Below are positions 1 through 12,461 of a DNA stretch of 64,000 nt, piece by piece. The position numbers and the translations under genes were made by a program. Positions within the stretch are counted from its first letter, which is position 1. Each line of letters opens with the position of its first letter. Source of the DNA: Ipomoea triloba (taxonomy: Eukaryota > Streptophyta > Magnoliopsida > Solanales > Convolvulaceae); NCBI RefSeq assembly GCF_003576645.1, contig NC_044924.1:2534284-2598283 (forward strand), in the 5' to 3' direction. The notes beneath the pieces are model-generated. The model searched no databases and was not told the DNA's origin. It saw nothing but the letters and a program-made list of their open reading frames with translations.

Positions 1-3000
1 TTAGGTGGCTGCTAATTATAGATCCACCTTTAAAGTCTTTTATTTGAATGACATTTCTGTTTTCATGTTTGAAATGAATTCTGCCACGTGGTCAGTAACA
101 TTGTTTTGTTTATGATGATAACCACGTAACCAATAATCTTGTGGTCTAGTGAAACGAAGTGACTCTCTTAAATAGAAAATTATGGTATGAACAAATACTA
201 CATTGTAACAGAGTCAGCAGTACTAAAAACATTGATCATGTGTTATAAATTTAACTGAAAAATATTGTTAATAAATAAACTCGTGATTTTCACTCATTCG
301 ACTATCCCTTTTAATTTGGTGCGATGTAGTACCATTGTTATTCTCGTCTGATCTTTTTTTTATTTTTTTATTTTATTTTATTTTTGTTTTTGTTTTTGTT
401 TTTACCCCACCAAAGTGCCTAGACGTGCATAATGAATCTTCATTACCTTTGACCTCCATCCTAACGCTAGAGCAAAACTTCTAAGGTGACAATTTAACTA
501 TTAAGTTAAGTCAGATTTAAAACGTGATGTTAGCTGCTACTCATTTTGGCATTTGATCACAACAATAGCATGTTGCTGGGTGAGATTATTAGATCAAAGT
601 TTGAAAAGAGTCAAGTCTAACATCTTGCTATTTGAAATAGATTTAAAATGTGACAAAAACAGTTACACATTAGTAAATAAAACAAAAAAAAAATTTAAAA
701 AGGAGGAACCTAACTTTCTCCGTCGCTAATTTTGTTGGCAAGTTAAAAGAATATATAAATGTTTTTGGGGATACGAAAACAAATATGTGAGAATGCGCAG
801 AATTGCACATGTGTTTCTGTGCATACAATTTAATATTATTATTATTTTGAAACAATTTTTTTAGCCCCAAACTTTAATCAATGACATTCCCGCCATTTTT
901 CTTTGAAAAATTTAAAAAAAAATAATTTAAAAATCAAACAAATAATCAAACTTTATACAAAATATAATTTTTTTTATAAAAAAATATAATTAGTCACTTA
1001 AATTTTTAAAAATTATAACTAATCACACCAATTTTATGCAATTTTATCACCTTGTACTTATACACCTCTGTGACTATCCTTGAAGGAAGGTCATAGGACC
1101 GAACTTCGATGATAGGGTATTGACTCTTTAAACTGCAACATATAGAAAAAGTATAGAACATATACTATCTTATAATAGCGTCAATAGTACTCAAATAAAA
1201 ATTAATTAGTCAATTATTTAAAATTTATTGAAAAAATAATTGGTTAATTAGTCAATAAAAGTTTAATTAAATTTTTTAAAAAAGCTTTATTGGGTTAATC
1301 TCCACTGATCCATTAGTCCGGGAATTTCGCAATGAAAGGCTGCACTTTTTGGCTCAATTCTTCAACTTTTATTACGGCGGGGAAAAACTATGTATAAACA
1401 TAACAAATTTTCAAAGTATCGTTATCAAATAATTTTTTTTAAATATCATTAATAATTTTTTAAATAATTTTATTCACTTAAAAATATTATTTTTATATTA
1501 TTATAAATGTTTTTATATTTTAAATAAAATAATAAAAATATATAATTATACATTTTCCACTCATTTTCCGGAAAAATGAACCAAACATCCAAAGACAGTT
1601 TTCCAGAGTACATTTAAACACGGAAAATGAACTTGAACTCATTTTCAGAAAAATAACTCATTTTCCAGAAGTCATTTTCCTACTTTCTAAACACACCCTT
1701 AGATTTTCTCCTCCCGCCCTCCCTTCTACCCAAAAGAAAAATCCCTTCTTGTATCAAACATAGAAACTTAATAAATAACTAATTGTAATTGTAAAAATAT
1801 GAAAATGTATTGTAAATATAAAAAAAAATTATAAAAATTGTCAGTTTCCTTATTTGTTTGTTATTAATATATGGAATGGAATTGTCCCAAACCCCACGCT
1901 ATTCACGTGCAGCTACTTGATAAGGTAAGTGTTTATGCTGTTTTAGCAGGGGGGATGCAACTGCACTTGTCATGCCTAAATAATATGATAGGATTTCATT
2001 GTCCAATCAATCAAAAACTTCAAGCGATCTAACATTTCAAAGTATAATAGGTCATCAACATTTTTATAATAAAGTGTCATTTGAGATGCATATTAAGTCA
2101 ATAACGTAAGATCGAGAATATAAATAAATTATTAAATTTTATTGTTTTAGATTTAGATGGGCATTGAAAAGAAAAGGAAAAGTGAAAAAGTAAATCTCAA
2201 TTTTCCAAAAGTTGCCACCCATCATCAATGGAGGATGTTGATATGGATGCTCGTCTTCCAAAAGTAACGAAACAAAGTGAACCATCGATGAGGGTTATAA
2301 TTTTTGAAAAACAAAATGATATTTTGCCAATTGCCATGAATTATTAATGGAGTAAATCTTTTGTAAGACGTATAATACTTTTTAGTTAAAATATTATATT
2401 TTTATACACATTTATCAAAAGTATCACTGATCTTACACAAGACTTATTCATCAATAGTGAAAACTGAAAATTACTAACGTTGTCATATTTCATTTCAACT
2501 AAAAATTTAAACTGAGAATTAAATTACACATTTAAAATTACTAACGTTGTCATATTTCATTTCAACTAAAAATTTAAACTGAGAATTAAATTACACATTT
2601 ATATAATATATAGTCGTCACTGACCAAATGGATTTCGAACATAATCCAATTTCAACAAAATCATGTGTTCTTTAATTTGGCAGTGCTCCTATTCCTATAT
2701 AATGCATATTCACACGAGTTGTGTTCTACCTAAACACTAACAGAAGAAAAGAGGTTTCTCTCACACATTTCATCAAACACCTTTCTGGTATCTGAACTGC
2801 AAATGATATATGCAGCCTTAGCTTCTGTCCAGACTAGTCGCAAAATTTCTGGGTATATGAATGAAGCTTAAGGGGCCTTCGTTTGTACGTCGCGAATTTT
2901 CATTGTTTTTGTATATTGACATCATTTGAGAAGAAGAGGAAAGATGTCTGTTTTTTTCCACAGAAAGGGAAAGGGAAAAAACAGAGGCTCTCCCTTTTCT

Positions 3001-3132
3001 ATGCACTATTTAGAAGAAAGAATACCCCTACTTAGTAAAATACAATCTCACACAAGTGTGTTCTTTTTCTCAGAGATTGGCTACTGTAATGAGCAAAAAG
3101 TGAGAGAGAAGAAAAAAGAAAATCAAAATACA
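1..3132. other. AT-rich intergenic region, no gene seen
   Basis: No credible coding exon is visible on either strand. The stretch holds many A/T homopolymers. A fragment around 1550-1700 has repeated GGAAAATGA/CATTTTCC motifs and ends in a sequence like a MITE terminus (AAACACACCCTT), but no matching left end was found. A perfect 67 bp tandem duplication lies at 2467-2600. The last few hundred bases may contain the 3' UTR of the magnesium-transporter gene that ends at 3133 on the minus strand. Confidence 0.6.
2467..2600. repeat. 67 bp perfect tandem duplication
   Basis: Two adjacent copies (2467-2533 and 2534-2600) are identical base for base. Each begins AAAATTACTAACGTTG and ends TTACACATTT. 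The absence of any mismatch suggests a recent duplication. No coding content. Confidence 0.95.
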
Positions 3133-3631
3133 TCATGGTGATCTCGAGGTATCTTGCCGCTTCAAAGGGATGCCTTCCTGACCGAAACCATCCTCCTCAT
3201 CAGCGTGCTTGGGAAATCGTGGCGTGTTACCTGTACACATAATTTAGAATGACTAGTAACTAAATTACCAGAATTCAGGCTAGGTAGATGTGCAGGTGAG
3301 TTCAATGGTTTCTAACCAATTTAAGGCCAGTGAGAAAGATTACGGAAATATACCTTCAGCCATGTCTTTGGTTTTGTGAAGGAGAAAAGTTCCAGAAAGT
3401 ATTGTCACAAATCCACACATCTCCGTCACAATTTGTGTAGGGTTCTGTCTATCCCAGTCCTATTCACGCAAACAAAAGCAAAATTGAGTTTGAGATGAGT
3501 CAGATAAGAAATTACTTGTAATACTCTCTACATGTTATATGACAGCTACAGTATTCAGTACCTCAACATTTTAAGCTTAAAAAAGGAAGAATTTGTGTCA
3601 TTAAACACCATCAAACACACACACACACATA

Positions 3632-3691
<60 letters not shown>

Positions 3692-6600
3692 ATAAAGAAA
3701 ATATCCAATCAGTAACACTTTTATCAGGATGGGCTATGAGATTACCTTGAACATGATCACACTAGCCAAAATGGTTAGAGATGTAAACATAACATAGTAT
3801 ATAGGCGACACAACAGCTGTGTTGAATGTGTCAAGAGCCTGCACTCATAATTACGAGAATAGTGGTTAGGAAGGTTGGGACAATGTACAAAATAACCTAT
3901 CATCAGTGCAGTCAATGAAAAAATTTCGGCACGGGGAGAGAGCCACCATACTCATTTTACACTAAGAAGCATTTTATTCAAATGGGCATATTATGCATCA
4001 ATCCTATACCAGTATATCTACGTCAATAAAATGGTCCTACTGCAGAACAAAGGCAGGTATCAAAGATTGGAAGTTGGAACTTGAACCAACAGAGCATTAC
4101 ATAGATATAGCATCAAACAATATACATTTGCAATTTTAAAGATAATTGCAGGAATTATATAGCAACACCTGAGGTTAGCACAAACCAACCAGCAATACAC
4201 CATCAGACTAATTTCTTAACCATGTGACTGATTTGATTGGGAGAAACTACTTATTTTGGATGATATGTGCTTTATCATGTGAATAGATTCAGCAAGCCTC
4301 TGCTGTGGCATTCTTTTGGTAATGCATTGTTAGAACAAGAACTCAAGAAGAGAAAGGAGATATTGAAGCAAAGGTAATTACCATATTTAAATAATTCATT
4401 TGAGTAAGCACACAAACCACGACGATCAATGTAAAGGCCCAGGTCTGAGGATATATTAGCTGATTCATTCCTGACAATGTCAACTTTAGAGCAATACCAA
4501 TTGCTTTGACACTCATCACCTGTTAAAAACAGACGGCCAAGCTGAAAAGTTTACTTGGAAAAATAATTAAATGGGCAAAAAATAGGAAAAAACAAGCAAG
4601 CTCAGAAACAGCTGAATCTCTGCATACATACCGATAAGGAACCTACTAGAGAACATACTCCAATATAGCACATTACGTGTGTCTGCCCATATTTTGGTAT
4701 GTAGCAAAATACGATAATCAAGGCAGCTATTACCACCACAGAAGCATAAAAGAGAAAACCTGAAAGAAATTGTATGCTGATTAACATTGTAACTCATGAT
4801 GCGAAGAAAAAAGACAACAGGTCACTGAAGCAAGCATGAATTACCTGGCTCAGTAGCAAGATCCCACACTTCTTTCACTGATTCAATCTGGCGTTCTTGA
4901 GGAGCATGCAGAACAATTGTGATGGATCCCACAACACACAATGCACAACCAAGAATTCCAAATATATGTAGCTTCTCTCGTAAAATAATGTGTGCAAGCA
5001 CTGCACTGCAATAGGCAATAGCTCATAAGTAATCAAGATAAGATAATTAAAATTATTTTCTAACATACCTTATGATAATGCTGAGTGCACCAAGAGGAGT
5101 AACCAGAATAGCAGGTGCAAATGCATAAGCTGCAAAATTGGCAATTTCTCCTACAATCACTGTTGCAACAACAGTAAACCATTAGACTTCCTTTTCCATT
5201 GAATTTTTGTATAAATAAAGAGCAACAGGGGCACAAGTATATCCATTATGTAAATTCAAATGAGATTCTCATAATAGTGCAACTTACTGGTAATCATGCC
5301 CACCCACCAAAGCGGCTCATACAGGTATGAGTATCCCCCCACTCCTGTCAAAGTTTATAAAAAAATTTATCATCAGAACACTGTGTCTCAAAATCTTAAT
5401 TGGAAAGACATGCACTATTAAGTTATATATGGGGTCCAGAAGCAATCAGGAACCATATGAATACCAGAACAACAAATGTGAATATCAACAGCAAGAAAGG
5501 CCACAATATACAGAGAGTTTATATGATATAAGTCAACCTAATGAGGCATAATTATACTAGAAATATTATACAGTGCACGAACAACTTCTACCAAACTTTC
5601 AAGTATATTCATGACAGCAATCAAAAGGGAAAAATAGGTCACAGTTATCATTATGGATTTCTTGTCCTAATAATTTCAGTTCATTCTGAAATAGTCTCAG
5701 GTAACAAGAGCAGAGCAGCAGAGCCTTCTCTTTGAAATAACAGTTTGAAAGGAAATAGGGATTGTAAAGCAAAGTCTCATGGTACATGCGGTCAAGTTCA
5801 AAATGGGAGCTATGAGATAGAGCAGTTAGGAGTCTTATGAGAAATTCAAATATCATTACCAGCTGGATCTAAAATATATATAATCTAATGACCATCCCAC
5901 ACCTTGAACATTCTTCAATAAATGACCTATGGATGTACACTGAAAAGTTAGTTAACATGTATTTTCAATGTCCAGAGAAAAGGATACGCTTCCACTTCTA
6001 AATTATCTCAAACTACAAAGCTACAACAAGAAACTACATTATCTCTGGTTACCGTCCCAACACCAGCTGCCCAACGGCCAAATAAAAACAATGAACAAAA
6101 AAGGAGAAGGTGACTTAACCCTATTTACTTCAATGGATCTATCAAGTCATCTAAAAATGCAGCAATAAATTAACAATTTGAGCTGCAAGTAGTTACAGCA
6201 CAATCATTCTTTTGCTCGATTGAGATGATTTCTGATCAAAGTTTATATCACAGCACTCCATACTTACCCTATCATATGTAATCTATCAAGGCTTCACCTA
6301 TTCATACATATAGGGCATCCTCAATTTTTTTTTTTACAAATTAAGAACAATCAAAGCTAATTAGCAGCATTCCACATTTCCACATCATCAAAAAAAAAAA
6401 AGTGCAAATCCAATTCATTAGCTCTGGTGCTAAACCATGAGAGAATTACGATAGAATGCGGATTAATTAAAATTTTAACGTGAATACAGAGGAAGAGAAG
6501 AGCAGTACCAGCCCTGGTGCCAGACGCTGCGGCCCTTTTCAAACCTTTCTTCTTAATAATAAAGCTAGCGCCGATGAACAAACTGGACGACAATGCGAGA

Positions 6601-6707
6601 ACCAATCCCTTGATATTGTCGGAGGACATTCCATTGTAAGCATCCCTCAAGCTCTGCGAAATCGAAGCTGACGCTGACACTGACGCAGACGCTGCCCCTG
6701 ACGCCAT
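3133..6707 (-). CDS. NIPA-family magnesium transporter
   Basis: Nine coding exons: 6509-6707, 5288-5344, 5069-5159, 4845-5005, 4632-4759, 4382-4519, 3746-3838, 3354-3459 and 3133-3230. All have GT-AG borders and joined phases, giving 356 residues. The protein belongs to the NIPA/DUF803 family of multi-pass membrane Mg2+ transporters. Family blocks seen are [73 protein letters not shown] (here [17 protein letters not shown]) and [16 protein letters not shown]. The C-terminal tail is hydrophilic and charged. The ATG at 6707 is the first in-frame one; an Ala/Ser-rich leader of about 28 residues precedes the conserved MSSDN start found in homologues, so initiation there is also possible. Intron 1 is 1.16 kb. 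Plant members are thought to act in endomembranes or the plasma membrane. Family assignment is firm; the exact ion is by homology. Confidence 0.93.
3615..3682. repeat. (CA)n/(TA)n microsatellite in a transporter intron
   Basis: A short CA run is followed by about 50 bases of alternating TA. It lies in intron 7 of the minus-strand magnesium transporter, between exons 3746-3838 and 3354-3459. Confidence 0.95.
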
Positions 6708-8937
6708 CAAATTCAAAAAAGCCCTAAACCCTAGTACTCCCCACTATCATTCTTCGCCAAAACACCGGCCGATGCGTGCGTACGTCCGTCCGTCTATATT
6801 GAATCACTGATCACCCCGACGGCGGCAACCGAATCCCCTCGGAGCAGGCGGCAACGAATCGGGAGGTGAATCAAGCGGCGGCGGTGGCGCCGGCGGTGAA
6901 AAAGACGGAAGGCGTTGAGATATAGGGCCGATGATTGCGCGGTAACAGCTGGGGAAGAGAGTGAAATTGCGTTGCTAGATCGGAGAAGAGAACGGAGAGT
7001 GGATTTGAGCGAAAGTGATATGAGTTTACCGTGAGTATACGACTCTGATACCTGGAGTCTGGAGATGAACTGGACGCATAAACCATACGTGAAACCGAAA
7101 ATGGTACCCGCTTACGTGGCACCTGAATACTTCCCTCGTGTCCGTATTTTACACACCACACTATACTGTGGTTATACGGAATATGACAATATCAGAATAT
7201 CAGATAAATATAATATGAAATAAACAATAATAAACAAATTTCCATCGTGCATTGAATAAACATGCAGCCACTGTTAATTTATTAATTTATTGAGTGATAA
7301 GGGAAGCATACATCACGGTGCTCTAAATAAATCACGTCTTATAATTTTAGTCGATAAAAAATTACAAAAGATAAATCAGTATTGGTTGTCCGACTAACTC
7401 AAACTAATAAAGAAAAATAACAAAATGCCTTATTGTTAACAAAAAATAAAATCAAACTTTATATATTGTGGTAAGTATAACTCTTTTAAAATTGACAATT
7501 CCAAATCAACTTTTTATTATTTTTTTCAACTTTATCCAATTTTACTATTTAACTTTTAAAATAACTTTCATTCTATTAAATATATTGTCTATTAATAGTC
7601 AAATGAACATGATCAAAAACTTGTTTTCTTTTTTTTTTTTTCTATGTATTACTAAAGGTGATATACTTTCTTTTTTTTTTTTTCTATGTATTACTAAAGG
7701 TGATATACAAAGCGTATATATATATGTTCTTGACACTTCATAAGATATACAAAGCGTATATATATATGTTCTTGACACTTCATAATTCTATTAAATATAT
7801 TGTCTATTAATAGTCAAATGAACATGATCAAAAACTTGTTTTCTTTTTTTTTTTTTCTATGTATTACTAAAGGTGATATACTTTCTTTTTTTTTTTTTCT
7901 ATGTATTACTAAAGGTGATATACAAAGCGTATATATATATGTTCTTGACACTTCATAAGATATACAAAGCGTATATATATATGTTCTTGACACTTCATAA
8001 CGCTTATCTTGATCTCTAATATCAAAAAATTAACTTTGCTCAAATAAGTGGATAACACGTAAAGCGTAATCTCTTATTGATGGAATTATAATTTGTGTTC
8101 CATAATCCATGCTATAAAAGCTAAATTGCTAATTATGGAGCATCATCTATACATTACTCCGTATTATATATATGACATGCATGTGATCACTGAGTCATGC
8201 ATACCATAATTTACACATTGTTAAGTGCTTTATAGTTTTGTAGTGCAAATTACAATTACCCCCTTTTTTAGAAAGTTTTGTTTATTGCATAATTTTTAAA
8301 TAATAATAATAATAATAATACAGTAATAATTTGCCAAAACAAGGAACAGCACGCACTTTGTAGTATAAACTACGACTTTCTTTTTGTTGTACAAAGTACA
8401 AACTGCCGAATTAATTAATTGTCATAATGGACTATTATTAACTAATATTGTGTTCCCGTGACTAGAAAAGAAGTACTCCGTATTTTAGAATGGAAAATAC
8501 TATATTTACTCTCATTCTCTACTCCCAACTTTTACTCTCATAAAAAAATAGTTTATCAATAAATTTGATTGAGTAAAATTTAAAAGTACACGTAGTAGAA
8601 CTATTTTAGAATACCTGTTTACCGACTAGATTGACCCAACTACAATACCAAGCTTCGAACTCTTGACATGCCTGGAGAAAATTTATCCTGCAGCAATATA
8701 CATGCTTACCATCTCTTCATTTTTATTCTCAAAATACAGGATTTGTAAATGTCCATTGAAGCACAACTGTACATAGATACAAAGTGAAAGCATTGTAGAT
8801 TAGTTCCAGGCATTATCAGCCTGCTGAGTTGAATCAAGTGTTTCAGATGGCGCTATTGCAGCTCGTGCTTTAGATGGGTGTATTGAAATGCTAGTAATGT
8901 TTGATTCATGTGGTTTCGACAATAATAGACGTATAAG
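6708..8937. other. Intergenic region between NIPA transporter and NFU gene
   Basis: Probable promoter and 5' UTR of the minus-strand transporter, with a telo-box-like CCCTAAACCCTA at about 6721-6732 and a GC-rich stretch to about 7000. AT-rich sequence follows, with a nested tandem duplication at 7571-8000, a TAA repeat near 8300-8320 and two isolated ACTCCGTAT motifs near 8156 and 8471 that look like MITE ends. No gene was recognised. Confidence 0.55.
7571..8000. repeat. Hierarchical tandem duplication (42 bp inside 215 bp)
   Basis: The block 7571-7785 is repeated exactly at 7786-8000 (period 215). Within each block a T-rich 42 bp unit ending in GGTGATATAC occurs twice (7625-7666 and 7667-7708). 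A second 42 bp unit beginning GATATACAAAGCG also occurs twice (7702-7743 and 7744-7785). Duplication therefore happened at least at two levels. Confidence 0.95.
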
Positions 8938-9177
8938 TTACTGCAGAAGTTGAACGGCTGCTATTGCTGGGATTTTCTCCCGGAGTTTCTGAGTCACAGC
9001 CACACGAACTGTCATCACACCTGCTGCAGGACCTGAGATTCGAACCTTTACTATTGGTTCCTCGATGGCAACTAACTCTAGTGTTCCACCGGCTGCCCCA
9101 ACAAGGTAAGGTCTTATCTCTTCAAGTACCTACAACGTTTATAATTAAATTAAACTATGTATGTCAAAACATGATAG

Positions 9178-9214
<37 letters not shown>

Positions 9215-10655
9215 AAGGGGGAGATCAAGTAGGCTTGATGATCTAAATATGCATAGACTATACAACTCCTCTCCCTAGGGTAAAACACTACAAATTATGG
9301 CTTTCACAGATGTGACCAAATCACTATAAACAAATCAGGGCATTTCAGCCTTGAATGTGGAACAACTTTGAGAATGGAGGATAAATGTGTCAAAATTGAA
9401 AGTCAATTACTAAATCTGTAATGGCTGATATATTCGAGGGAACAAAAACTCTTCACATTGACAAATTGGGCATCACAATGTCAGAAATCAGAATGTAGAT
9501 AATTTTACTGTGAGCATGCCTTGGTTCAACTGTATCTAACATTTAGGCAGCCATATGGAAGTTCCAAGAACTTAGTACTACAAAATTTCTCCAGTACTAA
9601 ACATAAAAGATGCTGGGTTATGTACACAAATCTCAAACAAGCCTTAGGCAAAATCTAGCTGGATCAGCCAAATAGGTTTTATTTCTAAATTCAATTCTCC
9701 TAAGCTAGCTTTTCTCTGAAGTAAGTTTCAATCTAACTCTCCCTCTACTATCCTATTACTTCTTTAATTCCAGTGCATCATAGGCCAACACCGAGAGTAC
9801 GTCCAAGTAACACCCTCGTATAAAAAAATGCAAATGAATGAAATTTGCAATTCATCTCCATTGTTGTCAATTGAGCATTCCAAAATCCAAATACTTCATA
9901 TATAAATACATTGAATACTGCACTTAAAATGTAGAACATAAATAAATAAATAAAAGGAGATAAAGACTAGTATGAAACATTACCATCTCTATGTTTTCTT
10001 CATTAAGCTCAAGGCCAGTTTCTTCATCTGGAATTGATTCAACTGCAAATATTGCTGGTATCTTTTCCATCAAACGACGCTCGATGCCCATTTTCATTGT
10101 CACTACAGCACTAGGGCAGGAGCCACATGCTCCCTGCAGTTTCAACTTCACCACATTGCCATCGATTTCATGCAAGGCAACATTACCCCCATCAGCAATG
10201 AGATACGGTCGAACTTCATCCAATACACTTTCAACATTCTCAGCAGTCAATGGTAACTCCACTGCTGAATCGGGAGTTGCAACAGCCTTTACAACTGCAC
10301 AAGCAAGAAAACTATTCCACATTACGAGAATTCACATTAAATAGTCCCAAACTTCAGATACACCCACGGCATTCAATTGAAACCAATCCAGGTTAGTACA
10401 TATCACGTAATAGGAATAAACTTAAGGCCATAAGTACATTTCCAGAACCCTACTTTCTATGTGACAAATTGAATTGCTTACCCCTCTCCCACCTGTATAA
10501 TAGTAGTAACAAAGCAAAAGGTAGAACCAAAATATTTATGAAGCACTTACTTTCAAGTAATCAAGGAAATACCTAAACCTTCATAACTAAACACACTAAA
10601 ACAAATACTCCATTCCTCATTCACAAAAAGTATAAAAGCAGAAAACCTAACTGAT

Positions 10656-10693
<38 letters not shown>

Positions 10694-11006
10694 AACTTAC
10701 CCCGGTGCTTATGATTGACAGTGAAATGAATACTTTGCAGAGAGCGCGACGACGCCAGCCACAGAGGGTTGCGCTGCCTCCTCGAGAGCGAAACCCTAGC
10801 TCCCACGAAACTAGAACTCTGCAATTACTGAAGCAATTAATAATTCGGAAAATAGATTATATAAGCACGTCTGCTTACTATGCGCACACCTTGACAGGAG
10901 GAGGATGGAAAAGCGTGGTGGCGTAAGACGACGAAGAGCAGGTAGGGGATTCGAGGATTCGTTGGTTCCCTCCACAATAGATAGGAGACTGAGGATTCAA
11001 CGCCAT
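8938..11006 (-). CDS. NFU-type iron-sulfur cluster scaffold, plastid (NFU2/NFU3-like)
   Basis: Four exons: 10890-11006, 10701-10818, 9984-10294 and 8938-9129. Phases join and give 245 residues, the usual size for plant NFU1-3. Residues 1 to about 78 are Ser/Arg-rich and look like a chloroplast transit peptide. The first NFU domain (about 95-160) carries the cluster-binding CGSC motif at Cys135/Cys138 (context [14 protein letters not shown]). The second NFU-like domain (about 183-245) has [14 protein letters not shown] where the cysteines would be, as in the plastid NFU1-3 group. These proteins hand Fe-S clusters to photosystem I and other plastid enzymes. Start is the ATG at 11006. Assignment between NFU2 and NFU3 was not possible by eye. 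Confidence 0.93.
9182..9211. repeat. (AC)15 microsatellite
   Basis: Uninterrupted AC dinucleotide run in the third intron of the NFU gene. Confidence 0.95.
10659..10693. repeat. (CG)8 next to (AG)n microsatellite at a splice donor
   Basis: Eight CG repeats (10659-10674) run into an AG repeat that ends near 10693. On the gene's minus strand this places a pure CT tract and then the CG run within about 40 bases downstream of the donor GT at 10700-10699 of the NFU gene's second intron. Confidence 0.95.
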
Positions 11007-12461
11007 GGCCGATTGCATATCCGGAGCTCAAAATTCGTATTCGTATATATAACAAAACGAATCGCAATCTGAATTGATTTTTGATTGTTTCTTCTTCTTC
11101 TTTCCTCGCTTATTCTAATCAATAATTTGAAGTGTTAAAATCGAAATTGGTTTTTGTTTTTTTCACAATCGAATAATATTCCGTAATTAGCATGAGTGAA
11201 GAACTGGAGCTGGAAAGAGGCGTGTGGCTGACCCATTCCGAGGAAAAGTACAACTATCCAGTGGGCTTTTTTGGGCTACTTTGCTAAGAATTGTGGAATA
11301 TCGGCCCAACTACTTCGGCAATCGGCTATGGTTTGTCTTGCAAGTATAGTCAAATTATTGTGTGCATCGTGGTTCAAAATAACATCGTTTTAATATAAAA
11401 ATTTAAAATTTTCATGTTCCGCGTGCATGTTATAATAATGAACATTTTGAGATAAGATAATGTATTTGTTGAACATTGTCAATATTAAATATAGGTAATA
11501 ATTATTCAACCTAAATTTGACCTACCTAATTAACTAGTTAAGATTTAAGATTATTCAATGTAATGACTATTTATTATCTCATAATAGTTACTATAAGATC
11601 TATGTACATATAATTTCACTTTTATTTTTATTCATAATATATATTTTTATTATGTATAACTTATATTATAAGAAATTTTATAAGAAAGAAGAGTTATATA
11701 AGAATGATATAACCATAACTGAATTACTTGAATAATTAACTTCGTAATAATATATTGATTTTATTAGTTTGAATCGATTAACTATAATAACTTACATTAC
11801 CGCTCTTAGTTTGAAGTGCACCATCAAGTAATGCATACAAGCTTTCTCGTAAATCAAAGTGTTATATAAAAATGAAAGTAATTTCAGTCGAGTTGAATTT
11901 ATAATCACACAAAAAAAATTTCATTGTTTTTTTTTTTTGTTAAATTCATTGTTGTAAAAATTGGTCTACGTGCTATCTAACACTTAACTCGACTGAGTTA
12001 TCTTGTCCATTTTAAATTAATTAACTAAGTTAATTTGGTCGGCTCGGCCTTACTAATTTTTTCATTATATATATATAATATGACATATATACACTCACAC
12101 ACGTGCACTGTTTTTTTAGTTAACCGCATAGGCGCCCCTATAGGTTGTCTAAGTGCTAGACGCTCCTCTATCGCTCGACTAACGCATAGTGCTTACCATA
12201 ACCATGGTTAAATCATGGAGTGTCCTAAGTACAACGAGTGTTTCCTAAAATTAAAAGAGATACAAATGATACTCTTTCATATAGTAATGGTGAGTTTATG
12301 GGGAATTAGAAGAGATATAAAAATGATGATGCTCGGTATATAATTGTTGGGCAATACAGATTTTGGAAGGGTAATTTCCAGAAAAGTTGATTTATAGATC
12401 TAAATTGTGTGTATCTGTATCACTTCAAGTCTACCACTCCAAACTCGACATCTACGCACTA
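11007..12461. other. Divergent intergenic region, NFU and CCDC47 homologue
   Basis: About 1.45 kb between the start codons of two divergently transcribed genes. Mostly AT-rich. A more GC-rich fragment at about 12125-12200 contains repeated CATAGGCGCCCC/CTAGACGCTCC-like motifs and looks like a decayed dispersed repeat. No gene was recognised. Confidence 0.55.

Noticed and set aside
7468..7743. Open frame with a repeated LCITKGDI peptide
   Set aside because: The repetition only reflects the 42 bp tandem units, a multiple of three; no sign of selection for coding.
11047..11054. TATATATA as the NFU promoter TATA box
   Set aside because: It lies only about 40 bases before the start codon and would leave almost no leader.
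12387..12461. Upstream extension of the CCDC47 homologue
   Set aside because: The open frame starts with TTG, not ATG; first in-frame ATG is at 12462.
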